This document shows, piece after piece, positions 54,625 to 64,000 of a stretch of DNA of 64,000 bases; positions within the stretch are counted from its first letter, which is position 1; each line of letters begins with the position of its first letter. A program made the translations under genes and the position numbers. Source of the stretch: Triplophysa rosa (taxonomy: Eukaryota; Chordata; Actinopteri; Cypriniformes; Nemacheilidae); assembly GCF_024868665.1 (NCBI RefSeq), contig NC_079893.1, positions 7,465,485 through 7,529,484 on the forward strand, read 5' to 3'. The notes under the pieces were generated by a model. It worked only from the letters and a program-made list of their open reading frames with translations. It did not search any database and was not told where the DNA came from.

Positions 54625-55471
54625 ATTTTAGGCAGTGGCGTAGGCAAGTCAAGTCCGGGCCCATATGCAGGAACTTTTACTGGACATCGGTTGTTTACTC
54701 GGGTGCGTTATTTGAATGTTGACAATTCGTTGTCAATCGCACTCAAATAGTAACGTCAGACCCCAAGGGAGTGCAAACTCCCAAGCTCCAGAAAGAGGGA
54801 GAAAGCGACGCAGCCAGCGTTTTGCACGTGTTTATACACGCGACATGTGAACAGCCCTAACATTTGTATGATAATACAGTTGTCAAACATTAAACATTTA
54901 GTTATTTACATCGCGCTGGCTCCTTCACCAATTCCGTTTCAACACGGCAAGGTAAACAAAGTACATTATACATTACACAATAATAATAGAGTGTAAATGA
55001 TTATATTTAATTAATTATTAAATGGATGCCAACTAATTGGGACAATAAAGACCTCCTTACTACCCCTAACCTCACCATACACTTTATTATTAAACATTAT
55101 TCAAAATTATTTTTCAAATATTTTCTTCATTTTGATTAAGAAAATAAATGCCTGTATGATCTGATAATGTAAAAGAGTGAATTGGCAATACAAGGATTCG
55201 AATGTAGTTGCATTCATATGTAGTGTCAGAACTACTTTTCACGCGTTTTGCTCGCTATGCCACTGAAGCTGCTGGCAAAGTGGTGTCGTGTTTATGTTCT
55301 ACATTTTTTTCTGGGGTAGGACTTACTCACATATGTCCATAGGTAGACCAGATCTGAGATCAATAATCTAGTCATTTTCTACAGTATTGTACAGCCATGA
55401 AAAAAAACTTTCCCCAATTCCCTGGGCCCATATGCACCTGCATACCCAGATGCAACGCCACTGATTTGAGG
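54625..55471 (+). mobile_element. 831-bp hAT element with 8-bp TSD (7/8)
   Basis: ATTTTAGG (54625-54632) and ATTTGAGG (55464-55471) flank 54633-55463. Ends are CAGTGGCGTAGGCAAGTC and GCAACGCCACTG. GGGCCCATATGCA occurs near both ends in inverted positions. CAGTGGCG starts are typical of hAT. No transposase frame. Confidence 0.85.
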
Positions 55472-56052
55472 TTCTTTGGAGCTGATCTGTGTCGTGCCAG
55501 AACCCCTTCGGCAATTACAGACATAAATTACTAATTATAATTACAAAAGTTGATTTAATTATAAACATAAAAAATTACACATCAAACTGGCGGTACTTAA
55601 ACAGCAATGCATTGAACTAACTTTCTTGCATGTTGATCAATTCTGCATATCAGATTTAGCTATTTTTTTAGACAAAGTATCAATTATATCTGAACATCAG
55701 TTTATCAGTTTCAATCGGAAGAATCAATTGATTACTTTCAGACAAACAAAAATAAATTGCAGTGTTAATTTCTGTATATTCGAAAAAAAAAGTCTATATT
55801 ATATTGTATTGTTTCATTTTCAAATGTACCTCTCCCTAATGAGCAAATAAAACAAAACCTCTCAGATAGTCATTTATTCAAAGTTGGTTGTTCGTTTACA
55901 CGACAACGCCATTTTGTGGGACTGAAAATGCAAACTTTTGAAAACGGGTTTCAAAGTGTGAGGACCTTGCCGTCTCCGTGTAAAATGCAAAAACACAACT
56001 GTGAAAGCGCTGATGTCATGCGCGTGCAATGTTAACAATGTTGCCATGTGTC
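55472..56052. other. Unassigned noncoding sequence with a small MITE
   Basis: A foldback element lies at 55893-55988. Otherwise nothing recognised. Confidence 0.45.
55893..55988. mobile_element. 96-bp foldback MITE (CGTTTACACGACAACGCC ends)
   Basis: CGTTTACACGACAACGCC at the left is complementary to GCCGTCTCCGTGTAAAATG at the right, with the core TTTTGAAAACGGGTTTCAAA between them. This recurs in fish genomes. No TSD determined. Confidence 0.6.
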
Positions 56053-56125
56053 TTAGATCAAGTCAACTTTCTCTTTATAGCTCTTTTTACAATTTGAATT
56101 GTTTCAAAGCAGCTGTACAAGTAAA
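56053..56125 (-). mobile_element. Non-LTR retroposon tail, minus strand
   Basis: On the minus strand: TTGTACAGCTGCTTTGAAAC, AATTGTAAAAAGAGCTATAA, AGAAAGTTGACTTGATCT. Related to the tail at 21300-21375. Confidence 0.55.
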
Positions 56126-56174
56126 AACAAACAAAAAAGAGAAACACGTGTTAAATACACACAGAATAAATAAC

Positions 56175-56461
56175 GATATAACTAGAGATCACGATACTAA
56201 ATTTTTCCACCAATACGATAGCCGATTATGCAGAGCGATATCTGGCGATACCGATTCTGAAGATTAAATTAGTATTTCTTAACTTTCTGAATGTTATTCA
56301 TTCATATGGACCTTTCTCCAATAACTATTAATATTAAACAAAATGGTGATGTTTCTTAACATTTTCTATGTACAGAGCACAATAGCCGATAGTGTGAAAA
56401 ATTACTTTTATCAACCAATACTGATTATTGGCCGATATATCGGTGCATCTCTAGATATAAC
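56175..56461 (+). mobile_element. 271-bp hAT MITE (TAGAGATGCACCGATA family) with perfect TSD
   Basis: GATATAAC at 56175-56182 and 56454-56461 flanks 56183-56453. The left end TAGAGATCACGATACTAAA and the right end GATATATCGGTGCATCTCTA are inverted complements, with one base deleted on the left. GCCGATA motifs occur throughout. Confidence 0.88.
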
Positions 56462-58387
56462 CTTAAGAGTGATATTAAATAGAGAAAGTAAAGAAAATCC
56501 AAAAACAAATGAAACAAAAAGACTTTCCAGAAAAACAAAGTTAGACTATGCTAGACTCTTCTTGGATGACAAGACAGTAATGAGACAAAATCTCAGATAA
56601 GCAAGAACAAAATCGGAGAAAGGTAATAAAAACAATTACACAGGCACAACTGCTCAAACTTTAAGTGACTGGAAAAACAAAACATATAATAAAAGATTCT
56701 TTGAAAATAATTCAATCTGAAATCTTTACATAATTACAGTGTATCTATCCGAGTTTACCACAGTATCTCTGTCCAATTGTTGGTGACCACCTGTGTTTCC
56801 TGAATACTGCCAAAACCCTCAACCCTAACTTTAACCACAGTCACTTCAAATATCAATTAACTAACATTTCACTTACATTGTAAGTGTGGCCAGCACAAAC
56901 ATTTACACATGCACACAGATGTGCTGTTAAAGCTTTCTCATTTACGCTTGCTAAATTTGCATTTTAACTTTCAAACTGCTTTTAATCAACGTTTAGCCAC
57001 CTGTTCTGTCTATTTCTCTTACAGTCACTTTCATGCAAACACACACACATATTTTCGAATAGGTTTCTATGGATGTTTGTGAGAAAGAATCTTTATAATC
57101 TACATAGATGTACACCTCCATTGTGGCAGAATTATGGGGCAATATTTGCATTTCTGTAGGCCAGAGCTGTCAGAATGATCTCACTTTTAATACACCGTTA
57201 CAGTTTTATTTATTAATGACACAAGTCTCATAAAAATAATTTATGATTTGCTAAATGTTAACATTGCAAGCTGATATTCAAACAGACATACTGTAGCAAC
57301 TCTTGAAATATGTGTAATGTCCTACCGTGCATCTGCTAAATGTGCATCTGTAAATGTCTAACCATTTAGAAATGCAAACTTATATTTATTTCTTGACAGT
57401 TATTAGCATGTCCGAACAATGACAATGAAAAAAAACTACCACTTCTTTTTTACCCGATACGTGCATCACTTATTGTCGTAGGATAAAATAGGAAATTACA
57501 CCCAAATGAACATTTTACTTAAAATACACAATTGTTATTATAAAGCCCTTAAACTGTGAAGACCTACAAGATTTCTGCTGCGTTTATCCTTTATTACCAG
57601 AGGACAGATTCTCTCGGATCACTATAAAAGTTCAGATCATGACGACTGTACACAACATCATCACTGGAAGTGAATGTAAATGTTGCAAAGATGCAGAAAA
57701 CCTGTTACAATTTCTAGAGGGAATATAAAATGTAAACGAGGTTTTGCTGTCTGCAAAAGGGTGTGATTTTTAGAGAAAAGACATGAAGGTGTAGTCTGTA
57801 GAGCATCACTTTATGCTGTATGCACTTAAGTGAGAAAGTGTGTGTGCGTGTAAGGGAAGTAGGAGAGAGAGAGCGAGAGAGAGAGAGAAAGAGAGAGAGA
57901 GACTTTATCACTCCCTCATGGCCAGAAGAACAAATCCATCCATTAAAAGAAAGAGACAGCCAAGGTCAACACCCATATAAGGGCAATCATAGCACAACGC
58001 TGCAAAGAGTAAAGGTTCACTCTATCAATGAGGACTAATGGATGTATCCTCTAACCTGTGCTTGAGATGAAAAGACGAGTGTTGAGATTTCATGCTGTAT
58101 GAGAGGAATTACTCTAATAATTTACAACACTACTGCATGTAATATGAAACGCAACCAATATTTAAGCAACATACAGAATCAATGGCAGTTACAGGCTACA
58201 GAAGACAGGGTTAACAATGCTGCTGGCCTCCTTAAATGCATAAACCATATAAAATGAAAACTGAAGTTTATTGCTTTTCGTCAACTTTTGTTAGCTTTAA
58301 GACCATTGTTGTGATAATGCAAATAAAAATTGGAGTTAAAATAATGGTGAATAATTGTGACATCATCACTTGCTCAGGGGCAAATGT
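56462..58387. other. Unassigned noncoding sequence
   Basis: A GA microsatellite lies at 57863-57902. No gene recognised. Confidence 0.45.
57863..57902. repeat. GA microsatellite
   Basis: Interrupted GA repeat, about 20 units. Confidence 0.95.
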
Positions 58388-59530
58388 TGGACCAATCCAA
58401 TAAAAGTAAGCACTTTTATTGACCCCCTCCAGTTTACATACCAGCCCTATATACTGTACGTCGGTGTGGATGATGCTCTTATTTGCATTCTTCAGAGGGT
58501 TTATACAGTATACATATTGATAACCCTGGTGCAACCGTCAGAATCGTGTTTTTTTACTTTTCAAGCCAAAATTTTTGTCAGAGCTTGTTTCCTGGATGAC
58601 TGATTATTTAACTGCCAGACCACAGTATGTGGTTTCAAAATTGTGTATGTTTTGTGTAGTACTGGGGCCCCACAGGGTACCGTTTTGTCATACATCTGAT
58701 TTTAAACGAAATTCGGACACTTGTTTTCTTCAGAAATATTCAGATGATTCAGCTGTTGTGGTATGCATCAGTGAAGGAAATGAGGAGGAAAATAGGAGTA
58801 CAATTAAGGACTTTGTGGAATGGTGCAACAATAACCATCCGAGACTGAATATCTCTAAGACTTAGGAAATGGTCATTGATTTTAGGAAGAGGAGGCCGAG
58901 AGATCCAGTCTCTATTTCGGAAACAGACGTGGACCTGGTTTCCAACTATACCTGGGAGTACAGTTAGATAATAAATTGGACTGGTCCAGCCACATGGAAG
59001 CTGTCTACAAAAAAGGCCAAATTAGGCTCCACTTTTTGAGAAGGTTACGATCCTTTAATATTTGTCAACCTCTGTGCACCTTTTACAAGACTGTTGAGGC
59101 CAGTGCTCTCTTTTTTGTGTGGTGTGTACATCTGATAGGAAGAGACTGATCAATCTGATTAAAAAGTCAAGCTCCATTATTGGCATCCCACAGGACTGGG
59201 TTGAGCAGGTTGCGGAAGAAAGAATGTTGAGAAAAATAAATGCTATTATGGACAATAACTTGCACCCATTACATGCTCTAGAGATGTTTAGGCAGAGTAA
59301 ATTCAGTGGTAGAGTGATCCCACCAATATGTAGGACTGAACGGCATCGTAAATCATTCTTGCCTGCTGCTAGGCTATTTAATGCGCAATAATTGTACTAT
59401 CTAGTTACTGCACTTTTAGTCTTTTTGTATTTATTTTTATATTTTATGTATTCTATGTGCTGGATAGATGTTGTTTGTGTGTTGTGTTTGTTGCGGCTGA
59501 TGATGATGTAACAATTTCAATTTCCTGCGA
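58388..59530 (+). mobile_element. Non-LTR LINE, RT C-terminal region and 3' UTR (dead)
   Basis: Reverse-transcriptase pieces of a jockey-superfamily (Rex1/CR1/L2-type) LINE in three frames. Frame 2 near 58421 reads DPLQFTYQP and GVDDALICILQRVYT. Frame 3 from 58575 reads LVSWMTDYLTARPQYVV, then a deleted palm segment, then YSDD at 58737-58748 (the catalytic YADD-type box, Ala to Ser) and DFVEWCNNNHPRLNISKT, followed by a stop at 58863. Frame 1 from about 59147 reads LINLIKKSSSIIGIPQDW and RTERHRKSFLPAARLFN, ending at 59391. A T-rich 3' UTR follows to about 59530. Frameshifts, a stop and an internal deletion show it is inactive. The clade is tentative. Confidence 0.88.
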
Positions 59531-59544
59531 TGGATCAATATTTC

Positions 59545-59787
59545 TGTTCTGTTTAACACAAAAGAAAATATTTTGAGGAATTAAGAAAGGCAAACTATTC
59601 TTTGACTAGAGTTAAAATTTTTTCTACGATGGTAGTGAATGATGCTATAGAAATGTCAGTTGCTAACATTCTTCCAAATATCTTTCTTTGTGTTCAACCA
59701 AACAAGGAAATGTATACCGGTTTGGAACAACTTGAGTGAGAGTAATTCATGACAGAATTTTCATTTTTGGGTGAACTATCCCTTTAA
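59545..59787 (+). mobile_element. Angel-like MITE, left end missing
   Basis: Begins at GTTCTGTTTAACACAAAAGA and runs through the centre and right arm to TTTTTGGGTGAACTATCCCTTTAA. The left arm is missing at the junction with the LINE 3' end, suggesting that the LINE inserted into it with loss of the left side. Confidence 0.85.
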
Positions 59788-61597
59788 GCCTGACTTCACA
59801 TACCACCATATGGAAGGTCATATACTGTACCGCTCTATCAGATGCCATAGAAAAATAACAATAATGCTAATATACACTCACTGCCGAAAACTCACAATCT
59901 CATCTCCATAATGAAATCACAGAAGGCCACACTGCGATTCATTTTTTTTCAAATTATTAAAATATTGATGTCTGAGATTCCATGAGCCTGGAGCCTGTAG
60001 TGTACACTGGGAGTTTACAAAGATTTCGCTTAAATTTGTGAAATGAATAAAAAGTGCTCATAAACAGTTTTTCAAAATATCCTCCATTGAAATGAGTTGC
60101 GGCTTGGACCTGGAAACAGTATTCCTTACTTCACGACTTTAAGCGGTTAAAATGCCCTCTAGAATAAGAATGTCCCATTCTAATAATGCCACCTTCCACT
60201 GAAAGTCGTGGTTTTACCTGGCTGTGACGTTAACTAAAACATACTACCTCAAGCAAGTCCCAACTTGCTGTTTGAATGAGAAATATGTCAACATGGGATA
60301 GAAATGTATATTCTCCAAAGCATTTAATGAGTTCTGTAAATGCAAAAAACAGCTTTAATCACCTGACGCAAAACATTAACAGGTTTCGCTACAGCCAAAT
60401 CGTAAAATCTCCATTTATTTTAAAACATTTCACCATTGACAGATTCATTAGTTTACGTTTTATTCATTAGTTGGCTGTTCACTGGCATTTGACCAATACA
60501 CACTGTGAAATCTCATAAAACTGACAAATGTGGGAGCTGCCTTACTAAATGTGTGAATGTATACAGTCCCAGATTCTCTCTTGCTCCAGAACCAGTCTTT
60601 GCGTCTACTGTAAAAATTAGCAGACAATGCTTATTTCACCTCAAAATCAGCAAAATAAGAATTTATTTGACAAGCACTGGCATAATTACAGTTTTGTTTG
60701 GCTAGATCACATTATGTGTACAGTATACCGAATCATGATGTGATTTTGTCTCGGCTTACAGCAGCATCAAAAGTAAATAATTTGCAAACACCATGCACAT
60801 CCAAAAGGAAAAGGCACGCTCAGTGTAGGTACTCCAAGAAAAAAATCAGCACCCGACATCAAATATACACACAGTAATCTCTGTACAGCCATCCAGACCA
60901 TTAACAGACCAATGGTCAGACCAGGTGTCGGGCGGCTTGAAACGTCATCAAGGTGGGAAGATTATTTTTTTAAGTTTATTTTTGGAGCGATGCATGCACA
61001 CATTTTCCTTTGAAGTTGCTTTCTAATACAGATTGTAATGTCACATCTCTTCGTTGTTTTCAAAGACCTTTCTAAAATTGTTTGTACTATCTGTTTGCGT
61101 TCTGCTCACTTGGGCCATCTCTTGTGTTGTCGAGGCCTCATTATTTTGTCATTTTATAGGTATGAAAGTCCTGCTGATCACTGTATAAACGTCAAGTCCA
61201 GACTTTGTTTCTTCATAGCTCTGGAGATTTAACAGAGTTCTCAGCTATGTTTCAGTTTAAAATCTTAACTTTTGTTCTAAACTAAACATTGTTTTGAATA
61301 TTTCTCCTAAAGTTCCTTAGAGTTGTACACACAAACAGAAACAAGATGATTGTTGACAGAGTAAGAGCCTAGACTTGAGATGAAAAATAGAAAGCATGCT
61401 CAGAATTGGTGTTAGGCACAGTGGAGAAACACTGGAAGAAAAGTTTAAAATAATAAAGACTTGATTGCAGACTTTGGTATCTTGGCAAATGTGATCATAG
61501 TTTGAGACATGTTGAGATCTCTTTTGAAACTCTAGAGGAGACACAAGTACGATTACAAGTTTTTCAGAGGAAATAAAACCTTAAAAGCAGGAGACAT
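59788..61597. other. Unassigned noncoding sequence
   Basis: No gene or repeat recognised. Confidence 0.45.
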
Positions 61598-62093
61598 AAA
61601 GGGTTAGTTCTTCCAAAAATGAATGCTCATCCTTATGTTGTTCAAACCCCTGATGGGTTTCTTTGTTCTTCTAAAGTAAATTTCTTTTTTTAAGGATTTT
61701 TTTGTTTTTTTTTTACAATGGGAGTGGATGGTGACTACTGTCCCAAGATTATTAAATTAAATTCAAGTTTATTTATACCTGTATTTATTACATGTATTTA
61801 AGATCTCAATACAATAAAATACATGGTATGATTTTTAAAAAAAAAACTCTTAACAGACATGCCAATCCAGCTTAGTCTCAAACCTCTCTGTGCCACTTAC
61901 ACAGTGAGTATACTTAGGACGTTTACTTTTTGTAATACATACTGTAGCATCCAGAAAAAGCAGAGAAGTGAATTGTTTGCAAAGAGTTTGCAAGACTTTT
62001 GGTTTTGATAAAGAAAGTTACTAGTGGTTTAAACAACATGGGGGTGAGTAAATATTGACAAAAAAATCATTTTGGGGTAAACTATTCATTTAA
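61598..62093 (+). mobile_element. Angel-like MITE split by internal insertion
   Basis: Left arm 61598-61750 (TAAAGGGTTAGTTCTTCCAA ... ACAATGGGAGTGGATGGTGA) and right arm about 62006-62093 (GGGGGTGAGTAAATATTGAC ... GGGGTAAACTATTCATTTAA). The 250 bp between them starts with TTAAATTCAAGTTTATTTAT, which resembles the minus-strand end of a LINE/SINE tail, so a retroposon probably inserted here. Confidence 0.7.
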
Positions 62094-62210
62094 GCCAAGT
62101 CTGCATTTGATCTCCGTTTGATCTTATCGTTATCCAGGAGAACGAATTGGGACGTGCATTTAATTAAATGTGCAACTTTAAAGGTCATGTGACAAAATGT
62201 TCATATATAC
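62094..62210. other. Short spacer
   Basis: Holds a TTTAAAGGTCATGTGAC motif resembling TTAA-MITE ends. Nothing else recognised. Confidence 0.35.
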
Positions 62211-62979
62211 TGGCCCTGTCCCAAATGGTGCACTTCATGTGGACTTGCGGTCTCGTGGACTTAAATTGCACATGCTCGCCAAGTCTACGAGTCCTTAGGG
62301 TGTCCCATTTGTCATTTTTACGCTCTGAAGTGTGCTCATCAGCGACCCGTTTGTGCCCTTGATGCGGGCTTCGCCGCAACAGGCTCCACACAACTTACAA
62401 CCCAGAAGTCCTTGCTAAATCCCCAATCACAGAGGGGATGTCGTGGATGTCAGACATATACGTATAAACATGACGGATACATTTTTAATTGTATTATAGA
62501 GATATATTAAATAACATATATGCATATTAAGAACACATTATGCACATTAAGTATAGTGTATACAAATAAATAAATATACATAAGAAGTTGCACTTACATC
62601 ATGCCAAACGAATGCATTGCAAACATAACTTTCTATTGCATAATGCTCGGGTGGCATATCAACATATGCAATACAGAACTATAAAAACAGTCAACTCCTG
62701 TCCCAATTCTCCCAAATAACAACAATGGGACAAGTGTGGTCGACTTCATGCGGCGCTGCGCAGACTGATCAGCGAATGACAACAAAGTACCGCGAGAGTG
62801 ATTAGAAAGCACCGCTTGCTCTTTCCGGCGTGATGACCTCAAGTCTGTCCCAAAATGCACTCCCACGTACCCTTGTGGACTCGTGCCTAGAGCCCTATAG
62901 GTCTGCACTTCATGAAGTCACCAAGTGTGGACTCTGAGGAGGTCCACAAGACCGGAGTGCGCCATTTGGGACAGGGCCA
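62211..62979. mobile_element. 769-bp DNA element with 24-bp TIRs (TGGCCCTGTCCCAAATGG)
   Basis: TGGCCCTGTCCCAAATGGTG then CACT at the left and AGTGCGCCATTTGGGACAGG then GCCA at the right are inverted repeats with one mismatch in 24. Both subterminal zones repeat GTGGACT..TGAAGTGC motifs. The flanks ATAC and TAGT suggest a 2-3 bp TA-type target, which is not conclusive. Small frames inside (62168-62362, 62185-62391, 62633-62908) do not resemble a transposase. Confidence 0.85.
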
Positions 62980-64000
62980 TAGTTTCACGTAGCCATCACA
63001 GTATTGGGCAGTTACAGTATAGACCGCAGAGTATGCAGTAAGTACTTGTAACTGTTAGAAAAATGCTAGGTGAGTTAGGACACCGTCTTGACACTGTCAC
63101 TGGATTTAAGGTTTAATTACAAGGGTATTGTGGGACAGCGGGGGGGGGAATTAAAACATGTTCAGATTGAATGTGGAGTGTAGGGTTAACACAGCTGGTG
63201 GCCCCCTTCAATCATCTAAAGTGCTCCACAATAACACCTTTAACAACCTTCTGAAAAACATTAATGGCTTCAGCAAGAGCCGTCACTATGTACCGACTCA
63301 CCTAGACTTTCTCTCTCTTCTCTCTCCGTCCTCTTTCTCATTACTGCTTACATTCTCTTTTCTCTTCTGGCCAAAAGCGTCAGTGCTTGGTTCTTTAATA
63401 CAGAATGAATTGGAAAGATGTGGATGAGAGTAATTTCTCTCTCTATACCCGTCATGCTGTGTTTCCATGGTTTCTTAATGCCCTCTTTTACTCCCAATTC
63501 CTGCTCCTTACTTTTCTATAGTCCACCACAAAAGACGACATGAGGCTTCACACTCTAAAAGCTCTTTCTCATTTCTATTCATTTTCTAGCTTTTATGCCC
63601 TTTTTCTTAATTTTCAGGTTATTCCGACTTCTTTTCTCATTCCTTTCCTTATCTAAGTCCTTCCTGCTTCTTGTTTCTTATCTTTTTCTTTCGATAGTTA
63701 CTAGTTATCCACCTGCTGGATGAAAAACAAACTTTGATATTCTACAAAACAATTTTTTTATTAAAATGCCCAGACACCCATTTAGTCACCTCAAATTCTC
63801 CAATGCTGGAAGGCCAAATGAATGACATACCAAAAGCCTGATTCTTTTGTCTTTGTGAAATAATTGTAACTCTCTGTCCCGTAATTACATGTGTCTTGTT
63901 GCGTTATGCAATGCCATCAGAGGAGCATTATGGGATGCAATGAACATCTGCTTGTCACACTGGCGCATATTTTAACAAAACACCTGTAATTATGCAAATG
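62980..64000. other. Unassigned noncoding sequence
   Basis: A pyrimidine-rich tract occupies 63303-63690. No gene recognised before the window ends. Confidence 0.45.
63303..63690. repeat. Pyrimidine-rich tract
   Basis: The plus strand is dominated by C and T (CTTTCTCTCTCTTCTCTCTC, TCATTCCTTTCCTTATC). Like 39340-39612, it is not a simple tandem repeat. Confidence 0.75.

Overview
The window looks like nuclear DNA from a teleost fish, most likely a cypriniform (carp, barb or minnow relative). The reasoning is from repeats alone. At least thirteen copies of the foldback MITE that starts TAAAGGGATAGTTCACCC (Angel-like) are present, with a SINE whose head derives from 5S rRNA (SINE3-like), tRNA-headed SINEs with an L2-type tail, and many hAT remnants with 8-bp target-site duplications (TSDs).

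I find no convincing host protein-coding gene, exon, tRNA or rRNA gene on either strand. Open frames are short, stop-bounded, and mostly lie in microsatellites or transposons. The only recognisable protein homology is two dead LINE reverse transcriptase fragments (51478-52372 and 58388-59530). The window therefore reads as a gene desert or the inside of very large introns.

Layout. 1-8000: mostly single-copy sequence with GA/CA microsatellites, one half Angel copy and two TTAA-type MITEs. 8000-23900: hAT elements at 8026, 12191, 15531 and 22378, each with a perfect 8-bp TSD; a foldback MITE at 11094; a 244-bp direct duplication (12570 and 13487); a solo LTR at 21576 with a 5-bp TSD; and a 134-bp MITE at 23736 with a perfect 9-bp TSD. 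24000-36000: repeat-poor stretches that are the best candidates for conserved noncoding sequence (17340-17890, 26740-27330, 31430-31800, 34860-35590), interrupted by paired MITEs, a SINE3 copy (29955-30523) and a GC-rich minisatellite (33086-33350). 36000-54000: dense MITEs, a second LTR at 41238, and a complex rearrangement at 46841-47560 in which an exact 406-bp copy of 42832-43237 sits between two 157-bp direct repeats. 54000-64000: hAT elements at 54633 and 56183, a LINE fragment, Angel copies, a 769-bp terminal-inverted-repeat element and a pyrimidine-rich tail.

How the parts interact: SINE copies carry the same 3' tail as the L2-like LINE fragment, the expected sign of a SINE borrowing a LINE's retrotransposition machinery. 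Several MITE families share TTAAAG ends, suggesting a common transposase class. Assignments to named families rest on recognition of termini and were not checked by database search.
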